NCBI RefSeq assembly: GCF_018860545.1
Contig: NZ_JAHKPN010000039.1
Coordinates: forward strand, 1-64,000
Direction of reading: 5' to 3'
Length of the DNA: 64,000 nucleotides
DNA from: Winogradskyella psychrotolerans
Lineage (GTDB): Bacteria; Bacteroidota; Bacteroidia; Flavobacteriales; Flavobacteriaceae
Part shown: one piece after another, positions 55,029 to 63,333 of the stretch
Layout: each line of letters starts with the position of its first letter
Position numbering within the stretch: the stretch's first letter is position 1
The notes under the pieces: model-generated
Databases searched by the model: none
The model's input: only the letters and a program-made list of their open reading frames with translations
Told to the model about the DNA's origin: nothing
Position numbers and translations under genes: made by a program

Positions 55029-55060
55029 CCATTACATTTTTGGATGTAATGGTATTTTTT
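55029..55060 (+). terminator. Rho-independent terminator-like hairpin
   Basis: A 9-bp stem (CCATTACAT / ATGTAATGG) with a 6-nt loop is followed by TATTTTTTTT. No gene is seen just upstream, so it may act as insulation for the mobilisation genes. Confidence 0.65.
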
Positions 55061-55062
55061 TT

Positions 55063-55119
55063 GTCCAGCGAGCTGGACGAAAAGGAATAGCAAGAGGGTA
55101 ACACGCTTCGCGATGTTAC
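55063..55119. other. Two hairpins, candidate transfer origin (oriT) region
   Basis: The first is GTCCAGC-GA-GCTGGAC (55063-55078, perfect 7-bp stem). The second is GTAACA at 55098-55103 and TGTTAC at 55114-55119, with an inner CGC/GCG pairing. Both sit about 140-195 bp upstream of the BfmA-like mobilisation gene, where oriT is often found in Bacteroidota elements. No nick site can be identified. The rest of 54917-55257 shows no gene. Confidence 0.4.
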
Positions 55120-55257
55120 ATATATTCGATTTTGGGGCAAACGTAGTGTTTATAGGGTTTAGCAGAGTTTGTTTTTTTTGGATTTTAGAAATTAATGCTA
55201 CTTTTTACTAAAAACATTTGAAAACCGCCGTAAACAGATAATTATTTTACTAAAACT

Positions 55258-55695
55258 ATGGATAAAGAATATGAAAAAGAGGCTTTTGAGACTTTGAAAA
55301 TTAAAAGCTCTGTAGCTGGTCAGTTTAGAGATTTCAGTAAGATGCTATCAAAACCTCAATCCATGACATTACTATTGATGATGGAGTTTTTTAATGAAAA
55401 TGGAATTTCCCCAACCGAAAGTTTAGGACCTCGAATGGAAACCTTGGAAAATAGAATTTCTATGCTGATCAAAAAACGGATGAACGGAATGATCGCTATT
55501 ATGAAAGATATAGAAAAGTCGCAGACCAAACCCACCGTTGCGATGATGCAAGCGCTTTTTCAACAAGCTGAACCGCCTAAAAAGAAATTGATATTAGCCA
55601 AAGAAATTCTGCCAGAAATGAAAGATGTCGAAGTGCCAGTCGAGAGAGGAAGCTATCGAGAAAAGAAATATCTGAACACTAATGATAATGACTAA
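55258..55695 (+). CDS. BfmA/BtgA-family mobilisation protein
   Basis: The 145-residue protein matches BfmA/BtgA mobilisation accessory proteins: an N-terminal ribbon-helix-helix-like start (TLKIKSSVAGQFRDFSKMLS), then SMTLLLMMEFFNENGISP, LGPRMETLENRISMLIKKR, and IMKDIEKSQTKPTVAMMQALF. Such proteins bind oriT and help a relaxase nick it. No relaxase gene is visible, so the protein may serve transfer by a helper element. Its stop overlaps the next start (TAATG). Confidence 0.8.
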   Translation: MDKEYEKEAFETLKIKSSVAGQFRDFSKMLSKPQSMTLLLMMEFFNENGISPTESLGPRMETLENRISMLIKKRMNGMIAIMKDIEKSQTKPTVAMMQALFQQAEPPKKKLILAKEILPEMKDVEVPVERGSYREKKYLNTNDND

Positions 55696-56354
55696 TGGAA
55701 AAGGTTAATTATATCACTCAGCTTAACGCAGTTTTTGAACTTTTCAATAAAGACCACAGGATTAAACAAGGGCATATTACCTTATACCTGGCATTCTTCC
55801 AGAAATGGAATAGGGAATTTTTCAAAACGACAATAACTGTTAATAGAGAGCTGATTATGGAAAGAGCAAAATTCAAATCGAAAACAACATATCACAATTA
55901 TCTCAGGGAACTTAATGATTGGGATTATTTGCAGTATTATCCATCCTATCATCCAGCTATAGGTTCTAAAATTAAGATGTCCATTTTTTTTGTTCAAGCT
56001 GGTCAAAATTTGGCTAACAGTGTCCCAGAACTAGGCCAAATTTTGGTATCTTCTTATAAACATAAAACAAAAGAAAACTTTAATAAACTGGCAAGGCCAA
56101 AAAATGAATTAGAAGTTTTAAGTTTTTTTAAAGAAAACAATTGGCCAGCTATTGAAGGAAAAAAATTCTATGCGTATTATCAAGCTAAAAATTGGAAATT
56201 GAGCAGAGGACTTAAAATAAAAAATTGGAAGCAGAGTGCTAAAAATTTTGTTGAGAGAGGTTTTAAAATAAAAGAAAAATACACCAGTCCATTTTCTGGC
56301 TATGTGGATAATCTGAAAAATAATAATGTTAAGGATTATGATATACCACTATAA
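55695..56354 (+). CDS. Hypothetical protein, possible winged-helix replication/mobilisation protein
   Basis: The 219-residue product begins with a helical segment (QLNAVFELFNKDHRIKQG) and a winged-helix-like core (ITLYLAFFQKWNREFFKTTI, then NRELIMERAKFKSKTTYHNY). The C-terminal half is basic. The core resembles the replication-initiator or regulator winged helices found with BfmA genes in Bacteroidota elements, but I cannot assign a family. It overlaps the BfmA-like gene by 1 bp, so the two are translated together. It ends 12 bp before the convergent integrase gene. Confidence 0.5.
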   Translation: MEKVNYITQLNAVFELFNKDHRIKQGHITLYLAFFQKWNREFFKTTITVNRELIMERAKFKSKTTYHNYLRELNDWDYLQYYPSYHPAIGSKIKMSIFFVQAGQNLANSVPELGQILVSSYKHKTKENFNKLARPKNELEVLSFFKENNWPAIEGKKFYAYYQAKNWKLSRGLKIKNWKQSAKNFVERGFKIKEKYTSPFSGYVDNLKNNNVKDYDIPL

Positions 56355-56366
56355 TTAAATTAGATC

Positions 56367-57581
56367 TCAAAAGTTTATTACGCTATCCAAGGCGTCGTCA
56401 GCATCTCTATGCATAAAGTTGGCTTGATAATTAATAGTTGTGGTTATTGAAGAATGACGATAAAGTTTTTGAAGCATCTTAATAGGGATTTTATCCTCAG
56501 ATATAGTGCCAAAGCTATGGCGAGCAATATGCATGGTGACTTTCTTATTTATTTTAGCTTTTTCTGCAACTCTTGCTAAATACTTATTTAACATTGTTGT
56601 AGCCGCGTTAATCTTTCTAAAGACATCCTTTGACGATTTAATGTTAATCGTTTTCATCTCTGGAAAAATAAAATCAGTATCGTCTTGTTTATGTATTGAG
56701 TAGTGTTCTAAAATAGGAAGAGCTTTCTCAGGAATCTTTAATGATAATAATTTTGAGTTTTTATTCATTCGATAGTTAAGTCTATTATCAGAAATATCAG
56801 ACCACCTAATTTTGAGTACGTCAGCTACTCTTATTCCGGCAAGATAGAAACTGAAAAGCCAAATGTTTCGTGCATGAATTTCGTTTTCGGTCAAACCTTC
56901 AACACGTTCTAAAGCAATAAGTTCGTCCTTATTTAATCCGGATTTTTGACTTTCAGGAAATTTAATTTGAATTCCACCCGACCCGAATGGGTATAATTTT
57001 CTATCGACAATTCCTAATTTGATAGCTCTGTTGTATATGGTTCTTATGACAACAAGGTTATTCACTATTGATCTTTCAGATAAGCCATGTTTGGTTTTTA
57101 AATGAGTTTTAAAATTCCTTAAAAACTTTTCATCAATTTCTTGAAAGGAAAGCTGATTCGATTTTGAGAAATTCAACACATGATTTACTCTTACTTTATC
57201 TGAGTAAAATCGAGCTAATTTTTTATTGGCTTCAAGTTCAGCTAAAAAAACTTTTGCAATTTCAAAAAAGGTTGAGCCATTTGAGTCTTTGTATAATTTA
57301 TCCTTAATACGATTTATTGATATATCTTGTTTTTCAGCTTGCAAATTCATCAGTGTTTTATTAGCCTCTGATAATTTTTTAACCAATAGATTATTCAGGT
57401 TGGCTGCATTTGGGTGCGATTTTTTTACACGAATATCTTTTTCATCCCAATATTTCAGATCTATATAATGTCCTAGATAGTGATAGGTAGAGCGTCTGTT
57501 TTTCGTAATTCGAATTGCCAAAGGATACAAACCTTGTTTATTCTGTTTTTTTCTTAAAACTATTTTTGCATTTGAGGTCAT
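56367..57581 (-). CDS. Tyrosine recombinase (site-specific integrase)
   Basis: The 404-residue protein has an N-terminal arm-binding region with YPLAIRITKNRRSTYHYLG (about residues 19-37). The SAM-like core-binding domain (about 105-205) holds IDEKFLRNFKTHLKTKHGLS. In the catalytic domain Arg251 is in AGIRVADVLKIRW, His351 and Arg354 in HIARHSFGT, His376 in LYRHSSIT and Tyr385 in TTINYQANF. All are present. It catalyses integration into and excision from tRNA-Leu. The gene is at the right end, reading inward, 219 bp from attR. Confidence 0.95.
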   Translation of the reverse strand: MTSNAKIVLRKKQNKQGLYPLAIRITKNRRSTYHYLGHYIDLKYWDEKDIRVKKSHPNAANLNNLLVKKLSEANKTLMNLQAEKQDISINRIKDKLYKDSNGSTFFEIAKVFLAELEANKKLARFYSDKVRVNHVLNFSKSNQLSFQEIDEKFLRNFKTHLKTKHGLSERSIVNNLVVIRTIYNRAIKLGIVDRKLYPFGSGGIQIKFPESQKSGLNKDELIALERVEGLTENEIHARNIWLFSFYLAGIRVADVLKIRWSDISDNRLNYRMNKNSKLLSLKIPEKALPILEHYSIHKQDDTDFIFPEMKTINIKSSKDVFRKINAATTMLNKYLARVAEKAKINKKVTMHIARHSFGTISEDKIPIKMLQKLYRHSSITTTINYQANFMHRDADDALDSVINF

Positions 57582-57623
57582 GGTACAATAAATTCATTAA
57601 AAAATGACGAAGAGTGCAAAACG

Positions 57624-57700
57624 GGTACAACATTTTGCTTTTTACAATAGTAAATATACCGATTTTATTGCTGATTACAGGTACAACATAGGTACAACAT
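57624..57700 (+). repeat. Right arm-type repeats: three GGTACAACAT copies
   Basis: GGTACAACAT occurs at 57624-57633, 57680-57689 and 57691-57700. The last two have the same 11-bp spacing as the left pair (35214 and 35225). They lie between the integrase start and attR, where arm sites for tyrosine recombinases are expected. Confidence 0.65.
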
Positions 57701-57800
57701 TTGTTAGTTCTACTTGATATTAATCGATATTAAATAAAATTGATAACGGTTTAACTAATTGGTAATGAGGTAGTTTATTGTTTTTTGATGTGTGTATAAG

Positions 57801-57857
57801 TGGACTTAAAATCCAATGTCCATTAGGACGTACGGGTTCAAGTCCCGTCTTCAGTAC
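57801..57857 (+). repeat. attR: right copy of the 57-bp attachment repeat
   Basis: This is identical to 35116-35172. It is a tRNA-Leu 3' fragment without the 5' half of the tRNA, so it is not a functional gene. The bases after it (AGATG) are the original chromosomal flank. Confidence 0.95.
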
Positions 57858-57862
57858 AGATG

Positions 57863-57894
57863 AAAAGCCGAAAACGAAAGTTTTCGGCTTTTTT
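57863..57894 (+). terminator. Original terminator of the tRNA-Leu transcript, now at the right junction
   Basis: A perfect 13-bp stem (AAAAGCCGAAAAC / GTTTTCGGCTTTT, loop GAAA) lies 5 bp after attR. It would have ended the tRNA transcript before integration. The remaining sequence to 58153 shows no gene. Confidence 0.85.
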
Positions 57895-58153
57895 GGTTTA
57901 AAACAAAAACTAAAAGCTCGTTTTTTGGTAATAATTAAACCAAGAAAGCAATTTACTTTTCAGATTAAGCAGCTCTCAATAGCTTGAAAAAGGATTCCAC
58001 AAAGTTATTTCTCATTATAAATTGGAAGATTCTTCAGCTTTAGATAAAGACTTTTTTGTTTTAATTAAAAATATATCGGTTAATCGTATTTAAAAGCGTT
58101 TTTTTAATTAATTTTTCCCATTATTTTTTAATCCTAAAACTAAAGCAGGAGCT

Positions 58154-59968
58154 ATGGTATCATTAAGTACACTAGATTATATCTTAATAATAACTTTTTT
58201 TACTATAACCTTATCGATTGGTGTCTACGTGTCAAAGAAAGCGGGCAAGAATTCATCTGAGTTTTTCTTGTCAGGTAAAACAATGCCTTGGTGGTTATTA
58301 GGAGTTTCTATGGTAGCTACAACATTCTCTACTGACACTCCAAACTTAGTGACCGATATTGTAAGAACTAATGGTGTATCCGGAAACTGGGTATGGTGGG
58401 CATTTTTAATTACGGGTTTGCTTACCGTTTTTGTGTACGCTAAACTATGGCGGAAATCTAATGTGAACACAGATATTGAGTTTTACGAGTTTAGATACGG
58501 GGGGAAACCAGCTCGTTTTTTAAGAAAGTTTAGAGCCATTTATTTAGGGGTGATTTTTAATGTTATAACCATGTCTGCAGTTACGCTTGCTGCTATAAAA
58601 ATTGGTGGTATTATGTTAGGGTTAGAGCCTTGGCAAACTGTAATTAGTGCAGGACTTATAACCGTTATATTTAGTGCGCTTGGAGGCTTTAAAGGTGTCG
58701 TTTATACCGATTTTATATTGTTCTTTTTGGCAATGGGAGGTGCTATTGGTGCTGCCTATTATTTAGTAAACCTTCCTGAGGTTGGTGGTATTGAAGCTAT
58801 ATTGGTAAATGAGAATGTAGTCGATAAGCTTTCCATTTTGCCCGATTTTAGTAATACCAATGCGCTAATTACTTTATTTATTATACCATTAGCTGTGCAA
58901 TGGTGGAGTTCCTGGTATCCTGGGTCTGAACCAGGTGGAGGCGGTTATATAGCGCAACGGATGCTTGCAGCTAAAGACGAGAATCATGCCATAGGAGCGA
59001 CATTTTTCTTTAATATTATGCACTATGCTTTACGGCCTTGGCCATGGATTTTAGTAGCATTGGCATCATTGGTAGTGTTTCCAGATTTGGCGAGTATACA
59101 AGAGGCTTTTCCAAATATAGCAGATGACAAATTAGGGCATGATTTAGCATATTCAGCAATGTTAACAAAATTGCCAAGTGGTTTACTTGGTTTAGTATTA
59201 GCATCATTAATAGCGGCTTATATGAGCACTATTTCAACGCAATTAAATTGGGGGTCATCTTATATTGTTTACGATTTTTATAAGCAACAAATAAATCCTA
59301 AGGCATCAGAAAAAAGATTAGTAGCCGTTGGAAGAATATCTACAGTTGTTCTAATGGTTTTTAGTGCGGTGTTGGCATTATTGTTGCAAAATGCGCTTCA
59401 GTTGTTTGATCTATTATTAGTTTTTGGTGCGGGGACAGGACTTATCTTTATACTGCGTTGGTTTTGGTGGAGGATTAATGCGTGGAGTGAGATTACAGCG
59501 ATGTTTGCGTCAGGAATTATTTCAATACTATTAAAATTAACTCCTTTAGGTACGTATTTGTTTGCTCCAGAAACAGGAGTTTTTGAAGATTATTGGGAAT
59601 ATCCCTTTGTGGTTCTAGTGACCACAGTGATATGGTTGCTCGCTACTTATATGACACAACCTGAAAGTAAAGAGGTGTTACAAAGCTTTTATAAAAAAAT
59701 ACAGCCTGGAGGACCCGGTTGGAAAAAGGTAGTACGAGAAGCAGAGGCCGAAAATATTCAGATAATAACGACAGATGAAAGTTGGAGTGTGCCTTCGGGA
59801 ATTCTAGCGATGCTCTTAGGCTGTGTATTAATTTACAGTTGCATGTTTGCTACAGGCTATTGGATTTATGGTGATTATACTTATGCTATTGCCTTAACGA
59901 TAGTTGCATTAGTTGCGGGATTGTTACTGAAACAAACTTGGAAAAGAATAAAAACGACAATTTTATAA
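58154..59968 (+). CDS. Sodium/solute symporter (SSS family)
   Basis: The 604-residue membrane protein has about 14 helices. The N-terminal block (SIGVYVSKKAGKNSSEFFLSGKTMPWWLLGVSMVATTFSTDTP) and the SSS motif region (GGFKGVVYTDFILFFLAMGGA, then QWWSSWYPGSEPGGGGYIAQRMLAAKD) identify the family. The LASLIAAYMSTISTQLNWGSSYIVYDFY block carries the Na+ site. SSS transporters take up sugars or related solutes with sodium. Near a SusC receptor and Y_Y_Y regulator, a carbohydrate or related substrate is likely, by inference. The start has a good AGGAG-like element 6 bp ahead. Confidence 0.92.
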   Translation: MVSLSTLDYILIITFFTITLSIGVYVSKKAGKNSSEFFLSGKTMPWWLLGVSMVATTFSTDTPNLVTDIVRTNGVSGNWVWWAFLITGLLTVFVYAKLWRKSNVNTDIEFYEFRYGGKPARFLRKFRAIYLGVIFNVITMSAVTLAAIKIGGIMLGLEPWQTVISAGLITVIFSALGGFKGVVYTDFILFFLAMGGAIGAAYYLVNLPEVGGIEAILVNENVVDKLSILPDFSNTNALITLFIIPLAVQWWSSWYPGSEPGGGGYIAQRMLAAKDENHAIGATFFFNIMHYALRPWPWILVALASLVVFPDLASIQEAFPNIADDKLGHDLAYSAMLTKLPSGLLGLVLASLIAAYMSTISTQLNWGSSYIVYDFYKQQINPKASEKRLVAVGRISTVVLMVFSAVLALLLQNALQLFDLLLVFGAGTGLIFILRWFWWRINAWSEITAMFASGIISILLKLTPLGTYLFAPETGVFEDYWEYPFVVLVTTVIWLLATYMTQPESKEVLQSFYKKIQPGGPGWKKVVREAEAENIQIITTDESWSVPSGILAMLLGCVLIYSCMFATGYWIYGDYTYAIALTIVALVAGLLLKQTWKRIKTTIL

Positions 59969-60151
59969 CGTCTCTAAAAAGATGACTTTGTAATATGCAT
60001 AGAAAATGGTTCGTCTATGTTCTATGAGTGTTTTTCTTAACTATACGTTTTACCATGTGGAATTTGGTCTAAATATCAAAAAGTAAAATGCTTATCATTG
60101 TGTGCACTATTATACTTAAGTTGTCTGGGTTCGTAATGCGTAAAAATCGCG

Positions 60152-60179
60152 CTATACAGTCTTGATTTTTACCTATACA
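60152..60179 (+). promoter_or_regulatory. Paired CTATACA motifs upstream of the regulator gene
   Basis: CTATACA occurs at 60152-60158 and 60173-60179, a 21-bp period. The same motif recurs after the regulator gene at 63090, 63111 and 63122, and inverted at 63268. The spacing fits two helical turns, as expected of sites for a dimeric or tandem-bound regulator. Confidence 0.5.
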
Positions 60180-60217
60180 AATATTGCTTCATACGTTTAT
60201 TTAAGTATATTAGAGCC

Positions 60218-60236
60218 TTAACATATGTTAACTTTG
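60218..60236 (+). promoter_or_regulatory. Palindrome overlapping a TAnnTTTG box before the regulator gene
   Basis: A 14-bp perfect palindrome TTAACATATGTTAA (60218-60231) overlaps TAACTTTG at 60229-60236, a TAnnTTTG -7 box. No clear -33 element is seen. The gene starts 46 bp downstream, so the palindrome could be an operator. The rest of the 313-bp gap from 59969 to 60281 shows no gene. Confidence 0.4.
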
Positions 60237-60281
60237 ATTTTATTATCAGAACAAAATCATCTTCTGTAGATAGCAATTTAA

Positions 60282-63086
60282 ATGAATTTAATTAAAAGTA
60301 TTTTTTGCGTTTTAGTAGTCGTTTTTACATTAACGATAAAGGCTCAGGAGATTCCACCTATTCAAATATTTACCCCACAAGATTACGGTGCAGAGGACCA
60401 AAATTGGGCAATTGACCAATCGGATAACGATTATATCTATGTTGCTAATAATGAAGGCTTGTTAGAATATAATGGCGCGTCCTGGACACTCTATAATTCT
60501 CCAAATGTTGGTATTCTGAGATCTGTAAGAGTGGTTGAAGATAAAATCTATACTGGTGGTTATATGGATTTTGGCTATTGGACTAAAAATAATCAAGGGA
60601 GATTAGTGTATTCGTCTTTAAGCGATAATCAAAAGCTTTCGGTAAAAGAAGATGAGGATTTTTGGGGCATTATTGCTATTGAAGGATATGTGTTGTTTCA
60701 ATCATTTGAAAGAATTTACATCTATAATATTAGAGAGGATCGTTTTGATATTATTAATTCAGATTTTAGAATTAATAAAATGTTTAATGTCAATGGAACT
60801 ATTTATTTCCAAAAAACAAATCAGGGTATTTATAAAATAGAAAATGGCGGGCAAGTGTTATTAACTTCGGAAGAAGCTATTAAAAACAAGGAATTGGTCA
60901 ATATTTTCGAATCGGATTCGGGGTTGTTGTTATTAACAAGAGAAAACGGTTTTTTCAGTTTAATTGATGGAGACCTTGAGTCTTGGAATCAAGATTTGAA
61001 TCGTTCCTTATTAGACTTAAGCATTTATAGTAGTGCAAGGTTAAATGATGATAGTTTCGTATTAGGTACTATTGCTAATGGTATTATTCATATCGATAAA
61101 AAAGGAAAAGCTCTATTAAAAATTAATCAATCCTATGGCTTAAGTAATAATACGGTATTGTCTATAATGGATGATAATTTTGGAAATATTTGGTTAGGAT
61201 TAGATAATGGTATAAATGTTATTAATTTAAATTCACCTTTTAAGGTTTACACGGACAAACAAGGGGACTTGGGAACCGTATATGCTTCAGCAAGTACAGA
61301 AGAATTTCTTTATCTAGGGACCAATCAAGGTTTGTTTTATAAGCGTTTAGATACTAACGATACTTTTAGTTTTATTGAAGGTACAAAAGGTCAGGTGTGG
61401 AGTTTGGCGGTTGTAAAAGGGGCTTTGTTTTGCGGACATGATAAAGGGACGTTTATCATTAATGAAACGAATGTAGAAGAAATTTCGAGTGAAATAGGTA
61501 CTTGGGTTGTTAAAGACATTGAAGGGTTTCCTGATCTTTTAATTCAAGGAAATTATAAAGGTTTAAATATTTTAGAACGTATTGGTGATACTTGGAAATA
61601 TAGAAATAAAATTGAAGGTTTTAATATCTCTTCAAGGTATTTTGAATTTATAAATCCACATGAATTGCTGGTGAATCATGAGCATAAAGGACTCTATAAA
61701 ATTAAGATTGATACGAGTTATCGTAGGATTGTAGATTATAAGAAATTGCCTGTAAGTAAAGGGAAGAAATCTAGTATTACAACTTATAATAATGAAATAT
61801 TATATAGTTATAAGGAAGGGGTTTTTAGTTACGACGCTCAAAGTTATTCGTTTATAAAAGACACGGTTTTAAGTGGGTTGCTTAGTGGTGAAAAATACGT
61901 TTCAGGTCGGTTGATTAATGATTTTCGCGGAAAAAAACTTTGGGGTTTCTCTGATGATTCTATTATTTATATAGAGCCGGGAAAATTATCTAGTGTGCCA
62001 AAAGTTAATGCTATAGCTATTTCTAGTGAGGTGCGTAAAACGAAATCAGGATTCGAGAATATAAATGAATTATCTAATAACAACTATCTTATTGGTACAA
62101 CTGAAGGGTATCTAATTATCGATTTGAATAAGATAGAGCAAAAAGCACTAGATATTAATTTAAATAGTGTGGACTATGGGAGGCATCCAGATGAGCTGGA
62201 GCCATTAGATTTGCTTAAGCCTGATATTTTCAAAAATAAGAGTAACAACATTCAGTTTAAATACAGTGTCACTAATTTCAGTAAGCTTTCTGCTTCTACT
62301 TATCAATATAAATTGATAGGTATTTATGATTATTGGAGCAATTGGTCGGTGAATTCAGAAGTTATTTTTAAAAATTTACCTCATGGTGATTACACATTTG
62401 AGGCAAGAGCAAAGACCGATGGTATTATATCTAATAATGTACTGTCTTATAGTTTTACGATTGAAAAGCCATGGTATCTTAAACCGTTGGCGATAATATC
62501 TTATTTTGTTTTGGCGCTACTTTTTATTTATGTCTTGTATTATTTTAATAAGAAACATTATAAAAAACAACAACAAAAGCTTCTAGAAAATAAGGAAAGA
62601 CAGTTAAAGTTAGAGCAATTAGAAAATCAACGTCAGTTAATTCAGATTAAGAATAAGAATTTACAGCAAAATATCGAGAACAAAAACAGGGAGCTTGGTA
62701 TGGCGACAATGAACCTAGTGAAGCGAAATGAATTGTTGAACAGTATTAAAGGTGAATTATCAAAGAGCAAATCACTAAATGAAGTTGGGAAGGTTGTTAA
62801 GCTTATAAATTCGAGTATAAATGATACTAATGATTGGGAGTTGTTTGAAGAAGCTTTCAATAATGTCGACAAAGATTTTATGAAGAAAATAAAATCAATT
62901 CATCCTACTATTACTCCAAATGATCTAAGACTATGTGCTTACTTAAGGCTTAATCTTTCATCTAAAGAAATCGCTCCTCTTCTTAATATTTCACATAAGA
63001 GTGTTGAAGTAAAGCGCTATCGTTTGCGTAAAAAAATGGGCTTAGACCATGATCAGAGTTTATCCAACTATATTATTGATCTGTAG
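60282..63086 (+). CDS. Y_Y_Y-domain membrane regulator with LuxR HTH, no kinase
   Basis: The 934-residue protein has a signal peptide (SIFCVLVVVFTLTIKAQ), a beta-propeller sensor made of two-component-regulator propeller repeats (NWAIDQSDNDYIYVANNEGL and similar), and a Y_Y_Y domain (YQYKLIGIYDYWSNWSVNSE). A single transmembrane helix (LAIISYFVLALLFIYVLYYF), a long coiled coil, and a C-terminal LuxR-type HTH (NDLRLCAYLRLNLSSKEIAP, then KSVEVKRYRLRKKMGLDHDQ) follow. It lacks the kinase and receiver of hybrid SusR-type regulators, so the signal must pass from the propeller directly to the DNA-binding domain. It precedes the SusC gene and probably controls it. Confidence 0.88.
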   Translation: MNLIKSIFCVLVVVFTLTIKAQEIPPIQIFTPQDYGAEDQNWAIDQSDNDYIYVANNEGLLEYNGASWTLYNSPNVGILRSVRVVEDKIYTGGYMDFGYWTKNNQGRLVYSSLSDNQKLSVKEDEDFWGIIAIEGYVLFQSFERIYIYNIREDRFDIINSDFRINKMFNVNGTIYFQKTNQGIYKIENGGQVLLTSEEAIKNKELVNIFESDSGLLLLTRENGFFSLIDGDLESWNQDLNRSLLDLSIYSSARLNDDSFVLGTIANGIIHIDKKGKALLKINQSYGLSNNTVLSIMDDNFGNIWLGLDNGINVINLNSPFKVYTDKQGDLGTVYASASTEEFLYLGTNQGLFYKRLDTNDTFSFIEGTKGQVWSLAVVKGALFCGHDKGTFIINETNVEEISSEIGTWVVKDIEGFPDLLIQGNYKGLNILERIGDTWKYRNKIEGFNISSRYFEFINPHELLVNHEHKGLYKIKIDTSYRRIVDYKKLPVSKGKKSSITTYNNEILYSYKEGVFSYDAQSYSFIKDTVLSGLLSGEKYVSGRLINDFRGKKLWGFSDDSIIYIEPGKLSSVPKVNAIAISSEVRKTKSGFENINELSNNNYLIGTTEGYLIIDLNKIEQKALDINLNSVDYGRHPDELEPLDLLKPDIFKNKSNNIQFKYSVTNFSKLSASTYQYKLIGIYDYWSNWSVNSEVIFKNLPHGDYTFEARAKTDGIISNNVLSYSFTIEKPWYLKPLAIISYFVLALLFIYVLYYFNKKHYKKQQQKLLENKERQLKLEQLENQRQLIQIKNKNLQQNIENKNRELGMATMNLVKRNELLNSIKGELSKSKSLNEVGKVVKLINSSINDTNDWELFEEAFNNVDKDFMKKIKSIHPTITPNDLRLCAYLRLNLSSKEIAPLLNISHKSVEVKRYRLRKKMGLDHDQSLSNYIIDL

Positions 63087-63089
63087 CTC

Positions 63090-63128
63090 CTATACATTTC
63101 ATATTTCTACCTATACATTACCTATACA
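63090..63128 (+). promoter_or_regulatory. Cluster of three CTATACA motifs between regulator and SusC genes
   Basis: CTATACA lies at 63090, 63111 and 63122, with 21-bp and 11-bp steps. Each is preceded by C (CCTATACA). An inverted copy TGTATAG is at 63268-63274, 60 bp before the SusC start. They are candidate operator sites for the adjacent LuxR-type regulator. Confidence 0.5.
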
Positions 63129-63333
63129 AAGCCTGTTTTTAAGACTTTATTAACTAGCTGTGAGCAATTTGTTAAGTTAAAGTTAATTACTAGAATTACA
63201 TAAAATAAAGGGCTATTCAATGATGTATTGATAATTTTAGGCGATTAAAATTGTGTTGTATGTTTTTTGTATAGCCTGTTTTGTCGAATTCATAATTTTT
63301 ATTTTCTAATATTACATATCTAATAAATAAATT

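Larger units (their letters stand above)
35116..57857. mobile_element. tRNA-Leu-integrated genomic island (about 22.7 kb, mobilisable-element-like)
   Basis: It is bounded by identical 57-bp repeats in and beside tRNA-Leu, with a catalytically intact tyrosine recombinase at the right end. GGTACAACAT repeats lie near both ends. Its genes include hipBA, SSB, DUF6876, a BfmA/BtgA-like mobilisation protein and surface-protein cargo. No phage structural, packaging or conjugation genes are seen, and no relaxase or coupling protein. It therefore looks like an integrative mobilisable element or a decayed relative, with movement dependent on other elements. Two glycosyltransferase genes between the cargo and the mobilisation module are broken, so part of the island is decaying. 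Confidence 0.9.

Noticed and set aside
35116..57857. Island as a complete prophage or full conjugative element
   Set aside because: No capsid, terminase, tail, VirB4-like or relaxase genes are recognisable; only mobilisation-type accessory genes and an integrase.
57778..57987. Plus-strand frame of 69 residues across attR
   Set aside because: It translates the tRNA fragment and the terminator, so it is not a gene.
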